A DNA stretch of 64,000 bases. Origin: CAYNLK01 sp964398055. Its GTDB lineage: Bacteria > Chloroflexota > Anaerolineae > 4572-78 > J111. The translations under genes were made by a program, and so were the position numbers. The stretch lies in the NCBI GenBank assembly GCA_964398055.1, contig CAYNLK010000002.1, positions 1-64,000 on the forward strand, in the 5' to 3' direction. Below the pieces are notes generated by a model, which had not been told where the DNA came from, searched no databases, and saw only the letters and a list, made by a program, of their open reading frames with translations. Shown here in pieces: positions 24,426 through 33,634 of the stretch (the stretch's first letter is position 1; every line of letters starts with the position of its first letter).

Positions 24426-25754
24426 GTGGAAGGTGTCAAAACGATACAAGATGCGGTTAGAGAGGCTGGGGTGACCGGGGCGGGCGGCGCCGGCTTTCCC
24501 ACCCATATCAAAATGGCCTCCACGGCCGAGGTGGTCATTGCCAATGGGGCCGAATGTGAGCCGCTGACCCACGTTGACCAGGAGTTGATGATCCATCACG
24601 CCCCCGAAGTGGTCGCCGGATTGCGAGCGGCCATGCAATCAACTGGAGCTACCCGCGGCGTTCTGGGGGTCAAGAAAAAATATACCGCCGCGATTGCAGC
24701 CTTGCGCCAGGCCATCGCCGGCAGTCCCGATATCACCATTTTTGAACTGGGCAACTTCTATCCCGCCGGCGACGAACAGGTGATGGTCTATGATATCTTG
24801 GGACGAGTGGTGCCGGAAGGCGGTATCCCGCTGAACGTGGGGGCGGTGGTGCAAAATATCGAAACGCTTTACAACATCAACGCTGCTCTGCACGGCCAGC
24901 CGGTCATCGACAAGCACATTACCGTGATTGGTGAAGTGGCCCGGCCGATGACGGTGCGCGTCCCGTTGGGGGTCACGCTGAAAGAGGTCATTGACCTGGC
25001 CGGCGGCCCGCTGACGCCTGAGCCGATGGTGCTCAATGGCGGGGCGATGATGGGCCACGTGGCCGGCAGCCTGGCCGAACCGGTCACCAAACGGACCAAG
25101 CTGTTGCTGGTGCTGCCCTACGACCATCAACTCAGCGCCAAACGGCGACAGCCGCGCAGCCAGTTTGAGTTGCACGCCATCTCGGCTTGCGACCAATGTT
25201 ATATGTGCACCGATTACTGCCCTCGCCACGCTCAGGGCCACGCCATTCAACCGCATAAGTTGATTTTGCTGCTGGCTTCCGGCATCCCCCTGACCGACGC
25301 CCAGATGGCCGGGGCGTTGCTCTGCTGTGAGTGCCGGACCTGTAATTATGCCTGCCCGGTTCACCTGTCTCCCGGTGATATTGCCATTGCGGTTAAGCAC
25401 GATTTGGTGAAAGCCGGCCTGAAAAATCCCTACCACCGCCAAACCGAAGCCGATCCATACCGCGACTTCCGGCGGGTGCCGATGTACCGGCTGGTGAATC
25501 GATTGGGGCTGGCCCCGTATGATGTGCCCGCGCCCCTCACGCCGGTTGCCGCGACTTTCAAGCGAGTCGAGTTGAAGCTGAGCCAGCACATCGGCGCGCC
25601 GGTTCAGCCCGTGGTCAAGGTAGGCGACCGGGTGGGGCGGGGTGATCTGGTTGGCCGGGCGCCGGAGGGCGCGGTCGGGGCGCCGATCCACGCCAGTATC
25701 AGTGGGGTGGTGCAGCAAGTATCAACCGAGGCAATCGTGATAGAGGCGAATTAA
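24426..25754 (+). CDS. pduS: Cobalamin reductase PduS (RnfC-like Fe-S flavoprotein)
   Basis: Reduces cob(II)alamin for the adenosyltransferase PduO and may move electrons through the shell. It has the RnfC/NuoF-like N-terminus (GAGGAGFPTHIK), an SLBB-type domain, two 4Fe-4S motifs (CDQCYMCTDYCPRH and CCECRTCNYACPVH) and a biotinyl-lipoyl-like C-terminus. I prefer the GTG at 24426, because AGGAG lies 6 nt upstream and the N-terminus then matches known PduS; a TTG at 24408 would add six residues. It is 2 bp before pduT. Confidence 0.93.
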   Translation: MEGVKTIQDAVREAGVTGAGGAGFPTHIKMASTAEVVIANGAECEPLTHVDQELMIHHAPEVVAGLRAAMQSTGATRGVLGVKKKYTAAIAALRQAIAGSPDITIFELGNFYPAGDEQVMVYDILGRVVPEGGIPLNVGAVVQNIETLYNINAALHGQPVIDKHITVIGEVARPMTVRVPLGVTLKEVIDLAGGPLTPEPMVLNGGAMMGHVAGSLAEPVTKRTKLLLVLPYDHQLSAKRRQPRSQFELHAISACDQCYMCTDYCPRHAQGHAIQPHKLILLLASGIPLTDAQMAGALLCCECRTCNYACPVHLSPGDIAIAVKHDLVKAGLKNPYHRQTEADPYRDFRRVPMYRLVNRLGLAPYDVPAPLTPVAATFKRVELKLSQHIGAPVQPVVKVGDRVGRGDLVGRAPEGAVGAPIHASISGVVQQVSTEAIVIEAN

Positions 25755-25755
25755 G

Positions 25756-26325
25756 ATGATCCCAAGAGCTGAAATTCCCAAAAAAGCCATTGGTCTGGTC
25801 GAATTGCGGAGCATTGCCCGCGGCATGCTGACTACCGATGTGATGCTCAAACAGGCCAATATTGAACTGCTGCGCGCCCACGTGGTCTGTCCCGGCAAAT
25901 ATATTATTTTGATTGCCGGGGCCGTCAGTCAAGTCCGCAGCGCCATCGAGGCCGGCAAAACGGTCGCGCCGGAGGTGGTGGTCGATACTTTTATTTTGCC
26001 CAATGTCCACCCCAGCATTTTTCCGGCCCTGACCGCCACCACCGAAATCGAAAATGTGCGGGCGGTGGGCGTCATCGAGACGTTCACCTTAGCCGCCTCG
26101 ATTATAGCCGCCGATGTGGCGGTAAAGGCGGCCCCGGTCGATTTGATCGAGATACGTCTACCGTTTGCCCTGGGTGGCAAAGCCTTTGTGATCTTCACCG
26201 GCGAAGTCAGTTCGGTACGCAGCGGGGTGAACAGCGCCGTTGAGCAACTCAAAGATGAGGGCGTGCTTGACTCCTTTGTAGTGATTCCTTCACCGCATAA
26301 GGGTTTGATCGAGAAGTTGTTGTAA
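25756..26325 (+). CDS. pduT: Microcompartment shell protein PduT (BMC-T with Fe-S site)
   Basis: A 189-residue tandem-BMC trimer. Salmonella PduT binds a 4Fe-4S cluster at the trimer pore through the cysteine of its KTICPGK loop; the matching HVVCPGKY is present here near residue 45, and it is the only cysteine. This, and the tight coupling to pduS, support an electron conduit across the shell. Last gene of the rightward pdu run. Confidence 0.94.
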   Translation: MIPRAEIPKKAIGLVELRSIARGMLTTDVMLKQANIELLRAHVVCPGKYIILIAGAVSQVRSAIEAGKTVAPEVVVDTFILPNVHPSIFPALTATTEIENVRAVGVIETFTLAASIIAADVAVKAAPVDLIEIRLPFALGGKAFVIFTGEVSSVRSGVNSAVEQLKDEGVLDSFVVIPSPHKGLIEKLL

Positions 26326-26351
26326 ATGTGGCGTGAGGCTAAAGCCATCAT

Positions 26352-26424
26352 GCTGAAAGAACAAAGGATGTTAAAACGTCCTAAATTAGCAAAATTCAGC
26401 CCAATCGGGCTTCGTTCTCTCAGC
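26352..26424 (+). other. Structured three-way-junction element after pduT
   Basis: An outer stem GCTGAAAGAAC (26352-26362) with GTTCTCTCAGC (26414-26424), 10 pairs with one mismatch, encloses two inner hairpins: AGGATGT/ACGTCCT and AGCCC/GGGCT. It lies 27 bp after the pduT stop. It could be a 3' processing structure or a dispersed palindrome. The rest of the 450-bp gap to ackA2 holds a terminator and a dispersed repeat but no gene. Confidence 0.5.
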
Positions 26425-26540
26425 ACGGCGGCTTAAGCGTAGCACCCTGTGGGTTAGCCCCGTGCAATCGGCGGTCAGTTTATTACCGGATTATTTTCTT
26501 AAAGATCATTAGTTGGCTCAAGCAAACGCAACAAAAAAAA

Positions 26541-26570
26541 GAGACCTGGCCCAACCGCCAGGTCTCTTTG
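26541..26570 (-). terminator. Intrinsic terminator for the leftward acetate kinase gene
   Basis: AAGAGACCTGGC and GCCAGGTCTCTT form a perfect 12-bp stem with a 6-nt loop. On the minus strand it is followed by a run of eight Ts, which is a strong signal for transcription coming from 26776. In the plus direction only three Ts follow, so it may also weakly stop the pdu operon. Confidence 0.8.
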
Positions 26571-26650
26571 ATTCCTAAAAATCCTTAATTTCTTTGATGT
26601 TCTTAATACTTTGCGAGTGAAATACTTGCAGGTTGAGTGAGAAAATTTTA

Positions 26651-26727
26651 GCCACCAAGGACACGAAGAGACACAAAGGAAGAAAATTTGAAGAAATTTA
26701 GTGTCCCTTTGTGTTCCTTCGTGGTTT
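26651..26727. repeat. Dispersed palindrome (CCACCAAGGACACGAAG type)
   Basis: Arms CACCAAGGACACGAAGAGAC and GTGTTCCTTCGTGGT enclose an AT-rich loop. Same type as 8530-8613. Confidence 0.7.
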
Positions 26728-26775
26728 ATTTGACCTTATTTGGCCAAAGGTGCCTTATTCAGATTAGGGTTCCGA

Positions 26776-27981
26776 TTAGTTGGTTTGAAACAGTTTCAAA
26801 CCTTCCTGCACAATCACCATCTCTTCATCATTGGGGATCACCAACACTTCCACCTGAGCACCGTCCGGGCTGATGCGAGCGATAGCCTCACCGGCGGCCT
26901 GCCGGTTGCGGTCAGGATCAAGGCTGATCCCGCACCATTGCATCTCGGCGCAGGCGACGGCGCGCACTTCGGGGCAGCGCAACCCAACATCATCGGTGAA
27001 GATGAGGGTGTTCAGCCCGCCCAGCACCGCGGCCATACTGCCGATATACTGTTTCAGGCGATGGACATACATATTGAAGGCCAATTGCGCTTGGGGATGA
27101 TGGTCCGTTTCAATGGCCCGCAGCAAATCCCGCATGTCGCTGGACAGACCGCTCACACCCAGTAAACCGCTTTCATGGTTCAAAATCCGATTCACTTCGG
27201 CTGCGGTATAACCGTGTTGTTCCAGCAGGTGAAAGATCAAAATCGGGTCGATATCACCGCAGCGGGTGCTCATAATCAAACCGGGCAGGGGCGAGTACCC
27301 CATCGAGGTATCGACCGACCGGCCGGCCTTGATGGCCGCCACGCTGCTACCGCCGGTACCCAAATGGCAGGCCACGATGCGTAAGTCGGCCAGCGGTTTA
27401 CCCAGAAAGTCGGCCGCTTTGCGGGTTACGTCCTGGTAGGAGAGACCATGAAAACCATATTTGCGGAAACCGTACTCCTTGGTAAATTTTTGCGGCAGGG
27501 CATACGTGTAGGCATAATCGGGCAGCGAGGCGTGAAAGGCCGAATCGAGAGTAATATATTGCGGGGTCGCCGGCATGAAGGCCCGGGCAGCCCGGATGAC
27601 CGTGAGCATCGGCGGATTATGCACCGGGGCCAGCGGCAAACATTGTTCCAGTAGCTCGATTTTTTCATCATCCAGCCGGGTGGTTTGCTGAAAAATGACG
27701 CCGCCGTGCAGAAAGCGATGGCCAATCAGGTCAACCGGCTGCTGCTGCGCCCGGATGAAGTCGAAGACCAGAGCCGCGGCCCGATGATGGTCAGGAATAT
27801 CGACAACTTGCTTATGGAGTTCACCACCCAGGCGGTGCTCGATGAACGCCGCCTCCGTCCCTTTAACGCCAACCCGGTGGGCTTTGCCGGTGAGGACGAC
27901 CTTGAGGTTGGCAGCGTTAGCGCCGTTAAAGATTTTGTAACTCAACGAGGAACTGCCACAGTTGAAGATCAGGATGTTCAC
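26776..27981 (-). CDS. Divergent acetate/propionate kinase paralogue
   Basis: A 401-residue acetokinase-family protein facing the end of the pdu operon. Core catalytic residues are present (FNCGSSSL, GHRFLHGG, LAPVHNPP, LDSAFH, STRCGDIDP, NDEE), but two nucleotide/phosphate loops differ from the family: HLGNG is HLGTG, and GIGEN is DVGLR. So it may be a kinase with altered kinetics or substrate. I place the start at the GTG at 27981, with GGGAGG upstream and the conserved ILIFNCGSSS next; the open frame extends to 28137 but that part is not conserved. It could serve the same role as PduW. Confidence 0.85.
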   Translation of the reverse strand: MNILIFNCGSSSLSYKIFNGANAANLKVVLTGKAHRVGVKGTEAAFIEHRLGGELHKQVVDIPDHHRAAALVFDFIRAQQQPVDLIGHRFLHGGVIFQQTTRLDDEKIELLEQCLPLAPVHNPPMLTVIRAARAFMPATPQYITLDSAFHASLPDYAYTYALPQKFTKEYGFRKYGFHGLSYQDVTRKAADFLGKPLADLRIVACHLGTGGSSVAAIKAGRSVDTSMGYSPLPGLIMSTRCGDIDPILIFHLLEQHGYTAAEVNRILNHESGLLGVSGLSSDMRDLLRAIETDHHPQAQLAFNMYVHRLKQYIGSMAAVLGGLNTLIFTDDVGLRCPEVRAVACAEMQWCGISLDPDRNRQAAGEAIARISPDGAQVEVLVIPNDEEMVIVQEGLKLFQTN

Positions 27982-28207
27982 CTTTACCTCCCAGAGAGAT
28001 GCTGGTCGATGGTTGAAGTTGTTTTTGCTGCAAAAAATTAGGGAAGCCGGCCACGTAAATTCCTGCTCCCCCAAACGACCAATATGGTACACCCGATTGA
28101 GTGCGGCTGTCAACTGTTTCATATCCGCGGCTGGCAACTTGACCTTGCTGACTGTCAGAATTAAAATAGGCTTATGAAAGAACTATTGCCACGTGGACTT
28201 TACAGGT

Positions 28208-28435
28208 ATGGGGAAGAAAGTAAAGCAACTGCGAGAATGTGAAGAATGCGGCGAGCCGATTGAAAGCGGCAATCCCAGCGCTCGCCTCTGCAAACACTGC
28301 GCCGCCCTGTATCAAGAGCACCGAAATCGAGATGGGACTCGATATCGACCCAAAGAGGATCGCAAGAAGAAAAAGAAGCGACCTCGACACGAGCATTACG
28401 AGGATTATTACGAGGAAGAATACAATTATAGATAG
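28208..28435 (+). CDS. Small zinc-ribbon-like protein with basic/acidic tail
   Basis: A 75-residue protein with four cysteines in C-x2-C-x13-C-x2-C spacing (CEECGEPI then LCKHCAAL), a likely zinc ribbon. A lysine run (KKKKKRPRHEH) and a Tyr/Glu-rich end follow. I took the ATG at 28208 rather than the GTG at 28193. Function unknown; nucleic-acid binding is a guess from the basic tail. It stands alone before the Ser/Thr kinase. Confidence 0.6.
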   Translation: MGKKVKQLRECEECGEPIESGNPSARLCKHCAALYQEHRNRDGTRYRPKEDRKKKKKRPRHEHYEDYYEEEYNYR

Positions 28436-28596
28436 CATAACCTCAGCGGCCTGATTAGGCTTTAAGCAAAAAGTAGGCTAAGGGACGATGAACAGATCGT
28501 CCCTTCCCCGGGCGATTATCGTCCCGTTGAACTTCCCCCCAATTCGCCATTGTGAGATTGCGCATCGCCAGGTGCGTTTTTCTGAGGAGGGAACCG

Positions 28597-29499
28597 GTGC
28601 TGGAGCCAGGTCAAAGGCTATTTGAATACGAAATTGTCCGGTTGTTGGGCCAGGGGGGCTTTGCCGACGTCTATGAAGCGCGCGATCGCATGTTGGAGCG
28701 TCGCATAGCCATCAAGCAGTTGCGACTGGAGAAGGTCAAGGACGACCGCAGCGTCAAACGCTTTATCCAGGAGGCCCGCGTTGCCGCGGCGTTGGAACAT
28801 CCCAATGTCGTTACCATTTACGGTTTGCGCGTCGACCAGCAGCGAATTTACATGATCCTGGAGTATCTGCCCGGCGGTAGTCTGCAGGAGCTGCTCGACC
28901 GCCAGGGTAAGCCGCCCGTAGGCCAGACGATCAAATTGATCTCCGGCATCTGCGAAGGCTTGGCTCGCCTCCACGCCCGGGGGATTGTGCACCGCGACAT
29001 CAAAGCGGGCAACATCTTGCTCACGGCCGACCTCCGTCCCAAGATCACCGATTTTGGCATTGCCCATGTGCCCCAGGCCGCCGGGGGGATGGCCCTGACC
29101 CAGGCCGGTTTTCAACCCAGCACGGTCATCTTTAGCTCGCCGGAGCAGTTTCGCGGTGAAACCCTGGATGTCCGCAGTGATGTATATCAGGTCGGCGAGT
29201 TGCTCTATCAGTTGCTCACTGGCCGGCATTACATCGACCTGGAGGCCATCAAAGCTGAGTCGGATGCTTTTGAGCATAATGTCCGCGAGGAAATAAAACT
29301 GTATATTCTGCTGGAAAAGGCGATTACCAAAGAGCCGCCGGCCGGTTTAGACGCTCTGCGGCAGCGAGCCGGCGCTCTGGCCGCTGTGGTTGAAAAGGCC
29401 ATGGCCAAACGCAAAGAGGATCGTTACAACGATATCCTCGATCTGGCCGCGGACCTGTGGGCGGCTCAACTCAATCCGACGGCCCCGCCAAAATCTTAA
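28597..29499 (+). CDS. Soluble Ser/Thr protein kinase
   Basis: A 300-residue PknB-type kinase domain with all catalytic motifs: Gly loop LGQGGFADVY, Lys in AIKQLRLEK, HRDIKAGNILL and DFG in ITDFGIAHV. There is no transmembrane segment or sensor domain, so it should be cytoplasmic with unknown targets. I selected the GTG at 28597 because GAGGAGGG lies just upstream; the frame runs back to 28552. A phosphatase partner is not next to it. Confidence 0.88.
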   Translation: MLEPGQRLFEYEIVRLLGQGGFADVYEARDRMLERRIAIKQLRLEKVKDDRSVKRFIQEARVAAALEHPNVVTIYGLRVDQQRIYMILEYLPGGSLQELLDRQGKPPVGQTIKLISGICEGLARLHARGIVHRDIKAGNILLTADLRPKITDFGIAHVPQAAGGMALTQAGFQPSTVIFSSPEQFRGETLDVRSDVYQVGELLYQLLTGRHYIDLEAIKAESDAFEHNVREEIKLYILLEKAITKEPPAGLDALRQRAGALAAVVEKAMAKRKEDRYNDILDLAADLWAAQLNPTAPPKS

Positions 29500-29518
29500 T
29501 TGCTGTGCTGATTACCCA

Positions 29519-30250
29519 CTAGCGGCTGGCTCGATAGAGCTGCCACAATCGTCCCAATGTTTCCTCCAGGCGATAGCCTAACGCCTCGCCTCGCCCGGTG
29601 GTTACGTCATCCTCATTTTCAAAGACCACGTAGGGCACGGCCTGCCCCTGAATGGTGATAAACTGCGGATCGGCCGCGCTGGCTTGCCCCCAGTCGCTCT
29701 CTTTGTAGATGCGCTCCAGTTTTTCATCCGGCAGGCCGTGCTCCAGGATGCTGTCGGGCCGGTTGGGATTGAAGCGCTGCCGATTTTTACGCCGGGACTC
29801 TGCAAACGAAACATTGATGTATAGAATAGCAGCGCGCCGGACCACTTCCGGGCTGAAGTGGTCAAAAGCCCGGGCAAAACCACCGTGCTCACTTCCGCGG
29901 GCAAACTCGATGATGGTGGTGAAGCGGTCGTGGTAAGCCGGATTGTCTCGCTGCCGCTTGCCGTATTCCAGGCAAATCCGGCGAATCAGCAGATCCCACA
30001 AGTAGGGCCATTTGAAGTAGCCATCGGCGGTGGTGTGCAGCCGGGGGTGACCCAACTCGGTCAAGATGGCGTCTTCTTCAAACCAGGTCCACAACATCGG
30101 AAAATCGTCGATCTCCTCGAACTCGCCGATGTGAAAGCGACGGCGGCGGGTGTCCACATCTGTGCGTTTCAGATAGTCGATGATCTCGCTTTTGCCCGCG
30201 GCCGGCCGGGCGATGAGTAAGAGAATGTCAAAGGTGTTTTTGTCGGTCAT
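29519..30250 (-). CDS. P-loop NTPase, function unknown
   Basis: A 243-residue protein with an N-terminal Walker A variant (LLIARPAAGKSEIIDYL, residues about 10-26), typical of nucleoside/adenylate-kinase-like folds. Later arginine-rich stretches (ESRRKNRQRF) could form a lid. I recognise no family beyond the P-loop superfamily. The gene is convergent with the Ser/Thr kinase. Confidence 0.65.
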   Translation of the reverse strand: MTDKNTFDILLLIARPAAGKSEIIDYLKRTDVDTRRRRFHIGEFEEIDDFPMLWTWFEEDAILTELGHPRLHTTADGYFKWPYLWDLLIRRICLEYGKRQRDNPAYHDRFTTIIEFARGSEHGGFARAFDHFSPEVVRRAAILYINVSFAESRRKNRQRFNPNRPDSILEHGLPDEKLERIYKESDWGQASAADPQFITIQGQAVPYVVFENEDDVTTGRGEALGYRLEETLGRLWQLYRASR

Positions 30251-30414
30251 CGTGACCTCTACTATGAAAGCCTTTTGCCCAAACAGTAGATTTCATTTTG
30301 GGCGTATGGAGTGCTACGGTGCACCTCTGGCGCTATCAGCAAGGCAGGTGTTTGACACTCCCTACACTCCTACCTGGCAATTTTACTGAACATCCACAAA
30401 AAAGGATGGATGTT

Positions 30415-30714
30415 TTAACCCTGGTACACCCACACTTGGCGACCACTGACCAGCGTAACCCGCGTGCGCCGGTAAGCCTCCCCCTCATAATCGTCAATCA
30501 GCTTCAACTCTGCCGGGCTGACGGCAATGACCAGCCCTGCCACCACACTACCGGCGGCGGGTTTGATAATGGGATAGAGTTGCCCCTCCAGCCGGATGCC
30601 GGCTTTCTTGTACCCGGCCAGTTTGTCTGGCGTCCCTGCGACCACCCGGCCCAAAACGGCCAACTGGACCTCGGACTCCAGCAATGTGCCGTAGACAAAG
30701 AGGTGATGTTCCAT
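30415..30714 (-). CDS. Gamma-glutamylcyclotransferase (AIG2)-like protein
   Basis: A 99-residue protein with the family signature FVYGTLLES at residues 6-14 and a DDYEGEAYRR motif near residue 74, whose glutamate region corresponds to the catalytic area of AIG2/GGCT folds. Such enzymes act on gamma-glutamyl amines or peptides; the substrate here is unknown. A low-complexity GTGAAACGTGAA repeat lies upstream. Confidence 0.8.
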   Translation of the reverse strand: MEHHLFVYGTLLESEVQLAVLGRVVAGTPDKLAGYKKAGIRLEGQLYPIIKPAAGSVVAGLVIAVSPAELKLIDDYEGEAYRRTRVTLVSGRQVWVYQG

Positions 30715-30767
30715 TGATGCACCTTCCTGAAAAGGTATGAGGGGCTGAGCGGGGGTGTCAAGGTGAG

Positions 30768-30812
30768 GCAGGAAGCGTGGAACGTGAAGCGTGAAACGTG
30801 AAACCTAATGGG
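30768..30812. repeat. Short tandem repeat cluster (gtgaaacgtgaa)
   Basis: Units of the GTGAARCGTG type recur about four times between the cyclotransferase-like gene and the glycosidase-like gene. Confidence 0.55.
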
Positions 30813-30842
30813 GGTTCCGTACCTCCTGTATCATATCGATAA

Positions 30843-32381
30843 TTACGGTCGCTGCAACCTGATGTTCTTAAACTGAAAATCATCCCAGGTGAATTCGGGC
30901 TGTTGGGCATCCGGCAGGAGACGGACAGTGGTCACGGTCAACTCATTGTAACCGGGGCGCAGCAGCGCCGCCGGCACCGGCCGGCGCACGGTCAACCAGC
31001 GGCGGGTCAAATCCTGTTGAGGTAAATCGGGCGAGAGAGGCACCCCGTTGATGACCACGGTCGCGCCCACTTCGTTTTGTTGCATCAATTCCAGCAGCAG
31101 CGTCCAATCGGTCTCTCCGGGATCGACCAGGTAGAAACCGCCGCTCCAGGTCAGGCTGGGTTTCCGCCCGGCATAGAGCGGCCACCAGGGCGGCAGCAGG
31201 GCCGTATCGCCCAGGTGGATGATGGCATCTCTGCCCAGAATGGTGACCTGGTTGGGCTGTTCCACCTGAGCTGCCGCGGCGCCTCGTTCTGCTCGACTGC
31301 CGGCGGCCTGCTGCCAGGCGTGGTAGGCCGGCCGGGGCTGGCCGTTCGGATCGAGCAGGCTGTAACCGCCAAAAGGATCGCCCGGCCGGGGTTGGGATAG
31401 ATTCCAGACGGTCACTAACTCCACCCAGGGCCAATCCCGGCGGATGATCTCCAATGCCTGAACCAGGTAGTCAGCCTGTTGGGCCAGGGTAACTCCAATA
31501 TCCGGCTGTTCCGGCGGCGGCTTGACCGTCCAGCCCATTTCGGTGATCCAGACCGGTTTGTGGCGGTCGCCGTTGGCTACCATAATCGAGCGCAGTTCGG
31601 CCAGGCGACCAAAGGCCGGATGTTGGGCGTCGCTGGCCGGGGCGCCGGGGGCCTGGCCAAAGCTGTAGGGGTGGCCGGCCAGCACGTCAAAGTAGGGGCG
31701 GGCGCCGGCCCGGTACATCTGCTGCAAAAAGAGCCGTTCATCCATTGCCTCAGCGTCGTGGCTGTTGGTTGGGGCCAGGCCGGCGGCAACCACGATGGCC
31801 GCGGGATCAACCGCTTTGATTGTTTCATAACCAAGCTGGAGAAGTTCGGCGTAAGCTACCGGGTCGGGCGGTTGGCCGCCCCACTCGATGGCCAGGTTTG
31901 GCTCGTTCCAGATGATATAGCCTTTCACCCGGCCGCGGTAACGCCCGGCGACGCGGCGGACAAAATCCTCGTAATCTTCCAATTTGTCGGGCGGCGCGTT
32001 GAGCGATTGGTCGACCGGGCTGGCCCAGGCCGGGTGTTGGTCCAGTCGCACGATCAAATCCAGGCCGTAATAGTCGGCTCCGGCCACAATCTGATCCGGT
32101 ACCGACCAGTGAAACTGGTCCTGGGTCGGCTCGACCTCCCGCCAGGGGAAAAGCTGAACGATGGTATCGAAGCCGGCTACCTGGGCCAGCCGGAGTGATG
32201 GATCGTCGGTCCGCAGTGTGTGGGCAGCCAGCCGCGGCGTGGGTGAGCTGTTGTTGCAGGCGGCAATGAACAGGATGATGAGGAGAACCAGCAGGCTGCC
32301 CGACGCGACAACTGGCCGGGGCTGGCCAGGTAATTGTTTTGTTTCAGTGAAGTTTAAGACGCCGGGCATGCCCGATAGCAT
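30843..32381 (-). CDS. Glycoside hydrolase-like lipoprotein (clan GH-A fold)
   Basis: A 512-residue predicted lipoprotein. Residues about 27-42 are a hydrophobic signal with the lipobox LFIAAC, so it should be exported and lipid-anchored. The catalytic TIM barrel has the acid/base motif YIIWNEPN and the nucleophile motif VWITEMGW, the pair seen in GH5/GH39-like families. A C-terminal beta-rich region of about 150 residues follows. The sugar target cannot be told. The next gene to the right on the same strand encodes an MsrP-like protein. Confidence 0.78.
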   Translation of the reverse strand: MLSGMPGVLNFTETKQLPGQPRPVVASGSLLVLLIILFIAACNNSSPTPRLAAHTLRTDDPSLRLAQVAGFDTIVQLFPWREVEPTQDQFHWSVPDQIVAGADYYGLDLIVRLDQHPAWASPVDQSLNAPPDKLEDYEDFVRRVAGRYRGRVKGYIIWNEPNLAIEWGGQPPDPVAYAELLQLGYETIKAVDPAAIVVAAGLAPTNSHDAEAMDERLFLQQMYRAGARPYFDVLAGHPYSFGQAPGAPASDAQHPAFGRLAELRSIMVANGDRHKPVWITEMGWTVKPPPEQPDIGVTLAQQADYLVQALEIIRRDWPWVELVTVWNLSQPRPGDPFGGYSLLDPNGQPRPAYHAWQQAAGSRAERGAAAAQVEQPNQVTILGRDAIIHLGDTALLPPWWPLYAGRKPSLTWSGGFYLVDPGETDWTLLLELMQQNEVGATVVINGVPLSPDLPQQDLTRRWLTVRRPVPAALLRPGYNELTVTTVRLLPDAQQPEFTWDDFQFKNIRLQRP

Positions 32382-32407
32382 ACGGTGAATTCAGAAAAAT
32401 GTCCAGA

Positions 32408-33409
32408 TTAGTAATTCTTGGCCAGGTCCATCCCGGCGTAGAGCTGGGCCACTTCCTCGGCGTAGCCGTTGAAGGGCAGGGTTTTGCGGCGGCCAAACTC
32501 GCCGATGCGCCGCTCGCTGGCCTGGGACCAGCGGGGGTGGTTCACATCGGGATTAACGTTGGCGTAGAAGCCGTACTCATTGGGGGCGGCGGCCATCCAC
32601 AGCGACACCGGCATCTCATCCACCAGGTCGATTTTGACGATGGACTTGATGCTCTTGAAGCCGTACTTCCACGGCACTACCAGCCGCAGCGGCGCGCCGT
32701 TTTGCGGCAGGAGTTCTTGGCCGTACAGGCCGGTGGCTAGAATCGTCAGATCGTGCATGGCCTCGTCCATACGCAGGCCTTCCACATAGGGCCAGTTGTA
32801 CCAATCGCTCTTCTGGCCAGGCAATTGTTCCGGGTCGTAGAGGGTTTCAAAGCACACGTACTTGGCCTGCGCCATCGGCTTCACTTCTTTGAGCAGCTTG
32901 TGCAAGGGGAAGCCCAGCCAGGGGATGACCATCGACCAGGCCTCGACACAGCGCAGCCGGTAGATGCGCTCTTCCTGGTCAAAGCGGCGCAGGTCGTCTA
33001 AATCAAAAGCTCTGGGCTTGTGCACCAGTCCACCCACCTCCACCGTCCAGGGGGTGGTTTTGAAATCGCGGGCCAGAACGGCCACCTGTTCCTTATCTGT
33101 CGTAAATTCGTAATAGTTGTTATAGTTGGTAATCTGCGCAAAGGTGTTGAGCGGGTCGCCTAGCTCATCGGTGTCAGGCAGAGCGGCTTCCGCCGATGTT
33201 GAGCGTGAGGCTGTGGTGGGGGTCAACGTGGGTGGGAGCGGGGTGGCTGTGGCCGGGGCCGGCCTATTCGCCGCCTGCTCTTTACTAACACCGCAGGCCG
33301 CCAGCAGCAAAGAACCGGCGGCCAGGGCGCCAACGCCCCGCATAAATCTACGCCGCGACACATAGAGGTGTTCAGGCATAATTTCAGATGGTTTGATCGG
33401 TATCATCAA
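32408..33409 (-). CDS. MsrP/YedY-like molybdopterin oxidoreductase, Tat-exported
   Basis: A 333-residue sulfite-oxidase-fold protein. The twin-arginine signal SRRRFMRGVGALAAGSLLLAAC also ends in a lipobox-like cysteine. The molybdenum-ligand cysteine lies in YRLRCVEAWSMVIPWLGFPL. In Proteobacteria MsrP repairs oxidised methionine in envelope proteins using the membrane partner MsrQ; no MsrQ is seen next to it. It may be membrane-anchored through the lipobox rather than free. Confidence 0.87.
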   Translation of the reverse strand: MMIPIKPSEIMPEHLYVSRRRFMRGVGALAAGSLLLAACGVSKEQAANRPAPATATPLPPTLTPTTASRSTSAEAALPDTDELGDPLNTFAQITNYNNYYEFTTDKEQVAVLARDFKTTPWTVEVGGLVHKPRAFDLDDLRRFDQEERIYRLRCVEAWSMVIPWLGFPLHKLLKEVKPMAQAKYVCFETLYDPEQLPGQKSDWYNWPYVEGLRMDEAMHDLTILATGLYGQELLPQNGAPLRLVVPWKYGFKSIKSIVKIDLVDEMPVSLWMAAAPNEYGFYANVNPDVNHPRWSQASERRIGEFGRRKTLPFNGYAEEVAQLYAGMDLAKNY

Positions 33410-33554
33410 TTATCTCCCCTGGTTAGAATTTTTGGTTACAGTTGCAGCATACGCTATAAATATAACAATTTTCTTACCGATGTCTACTCTTTTGGCCAAA
33501 ATTGGGTGGGTGTGGTTATTATAGTTGTCAATTCAGTCTGTCGTAAACCGTGAA

Positions 33555-33634
33555 GCCTAAAACGTAATGATCTTGCCTCGGAAAAACTTTACGTTCACCT
33601 GCACTGCGCGCAGGCGCAAGTTCACGTTTTAGGC
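33555..33634. repeat. Palindromic intergenic repeat
   Basis: GCCTAAAACGT (33555-33565) and ACGTTTTAGGC (33624-33634) are inverted copies, with an inner palindrome CCTGCACTGCGCGCAGG. It lies in the 376-bp gap between the divergent msrP-like and J-domain genes, which holds no gene. Confidence 0.65.

Noticed and set aside
27982..28137. A 52-residue N-terminal extension on the second acetate kinase
   Set aside because: The extension has no similarity to the family, while a GTG with a strong ribosome-binding site lies right before the conserved FNCGSSS start.
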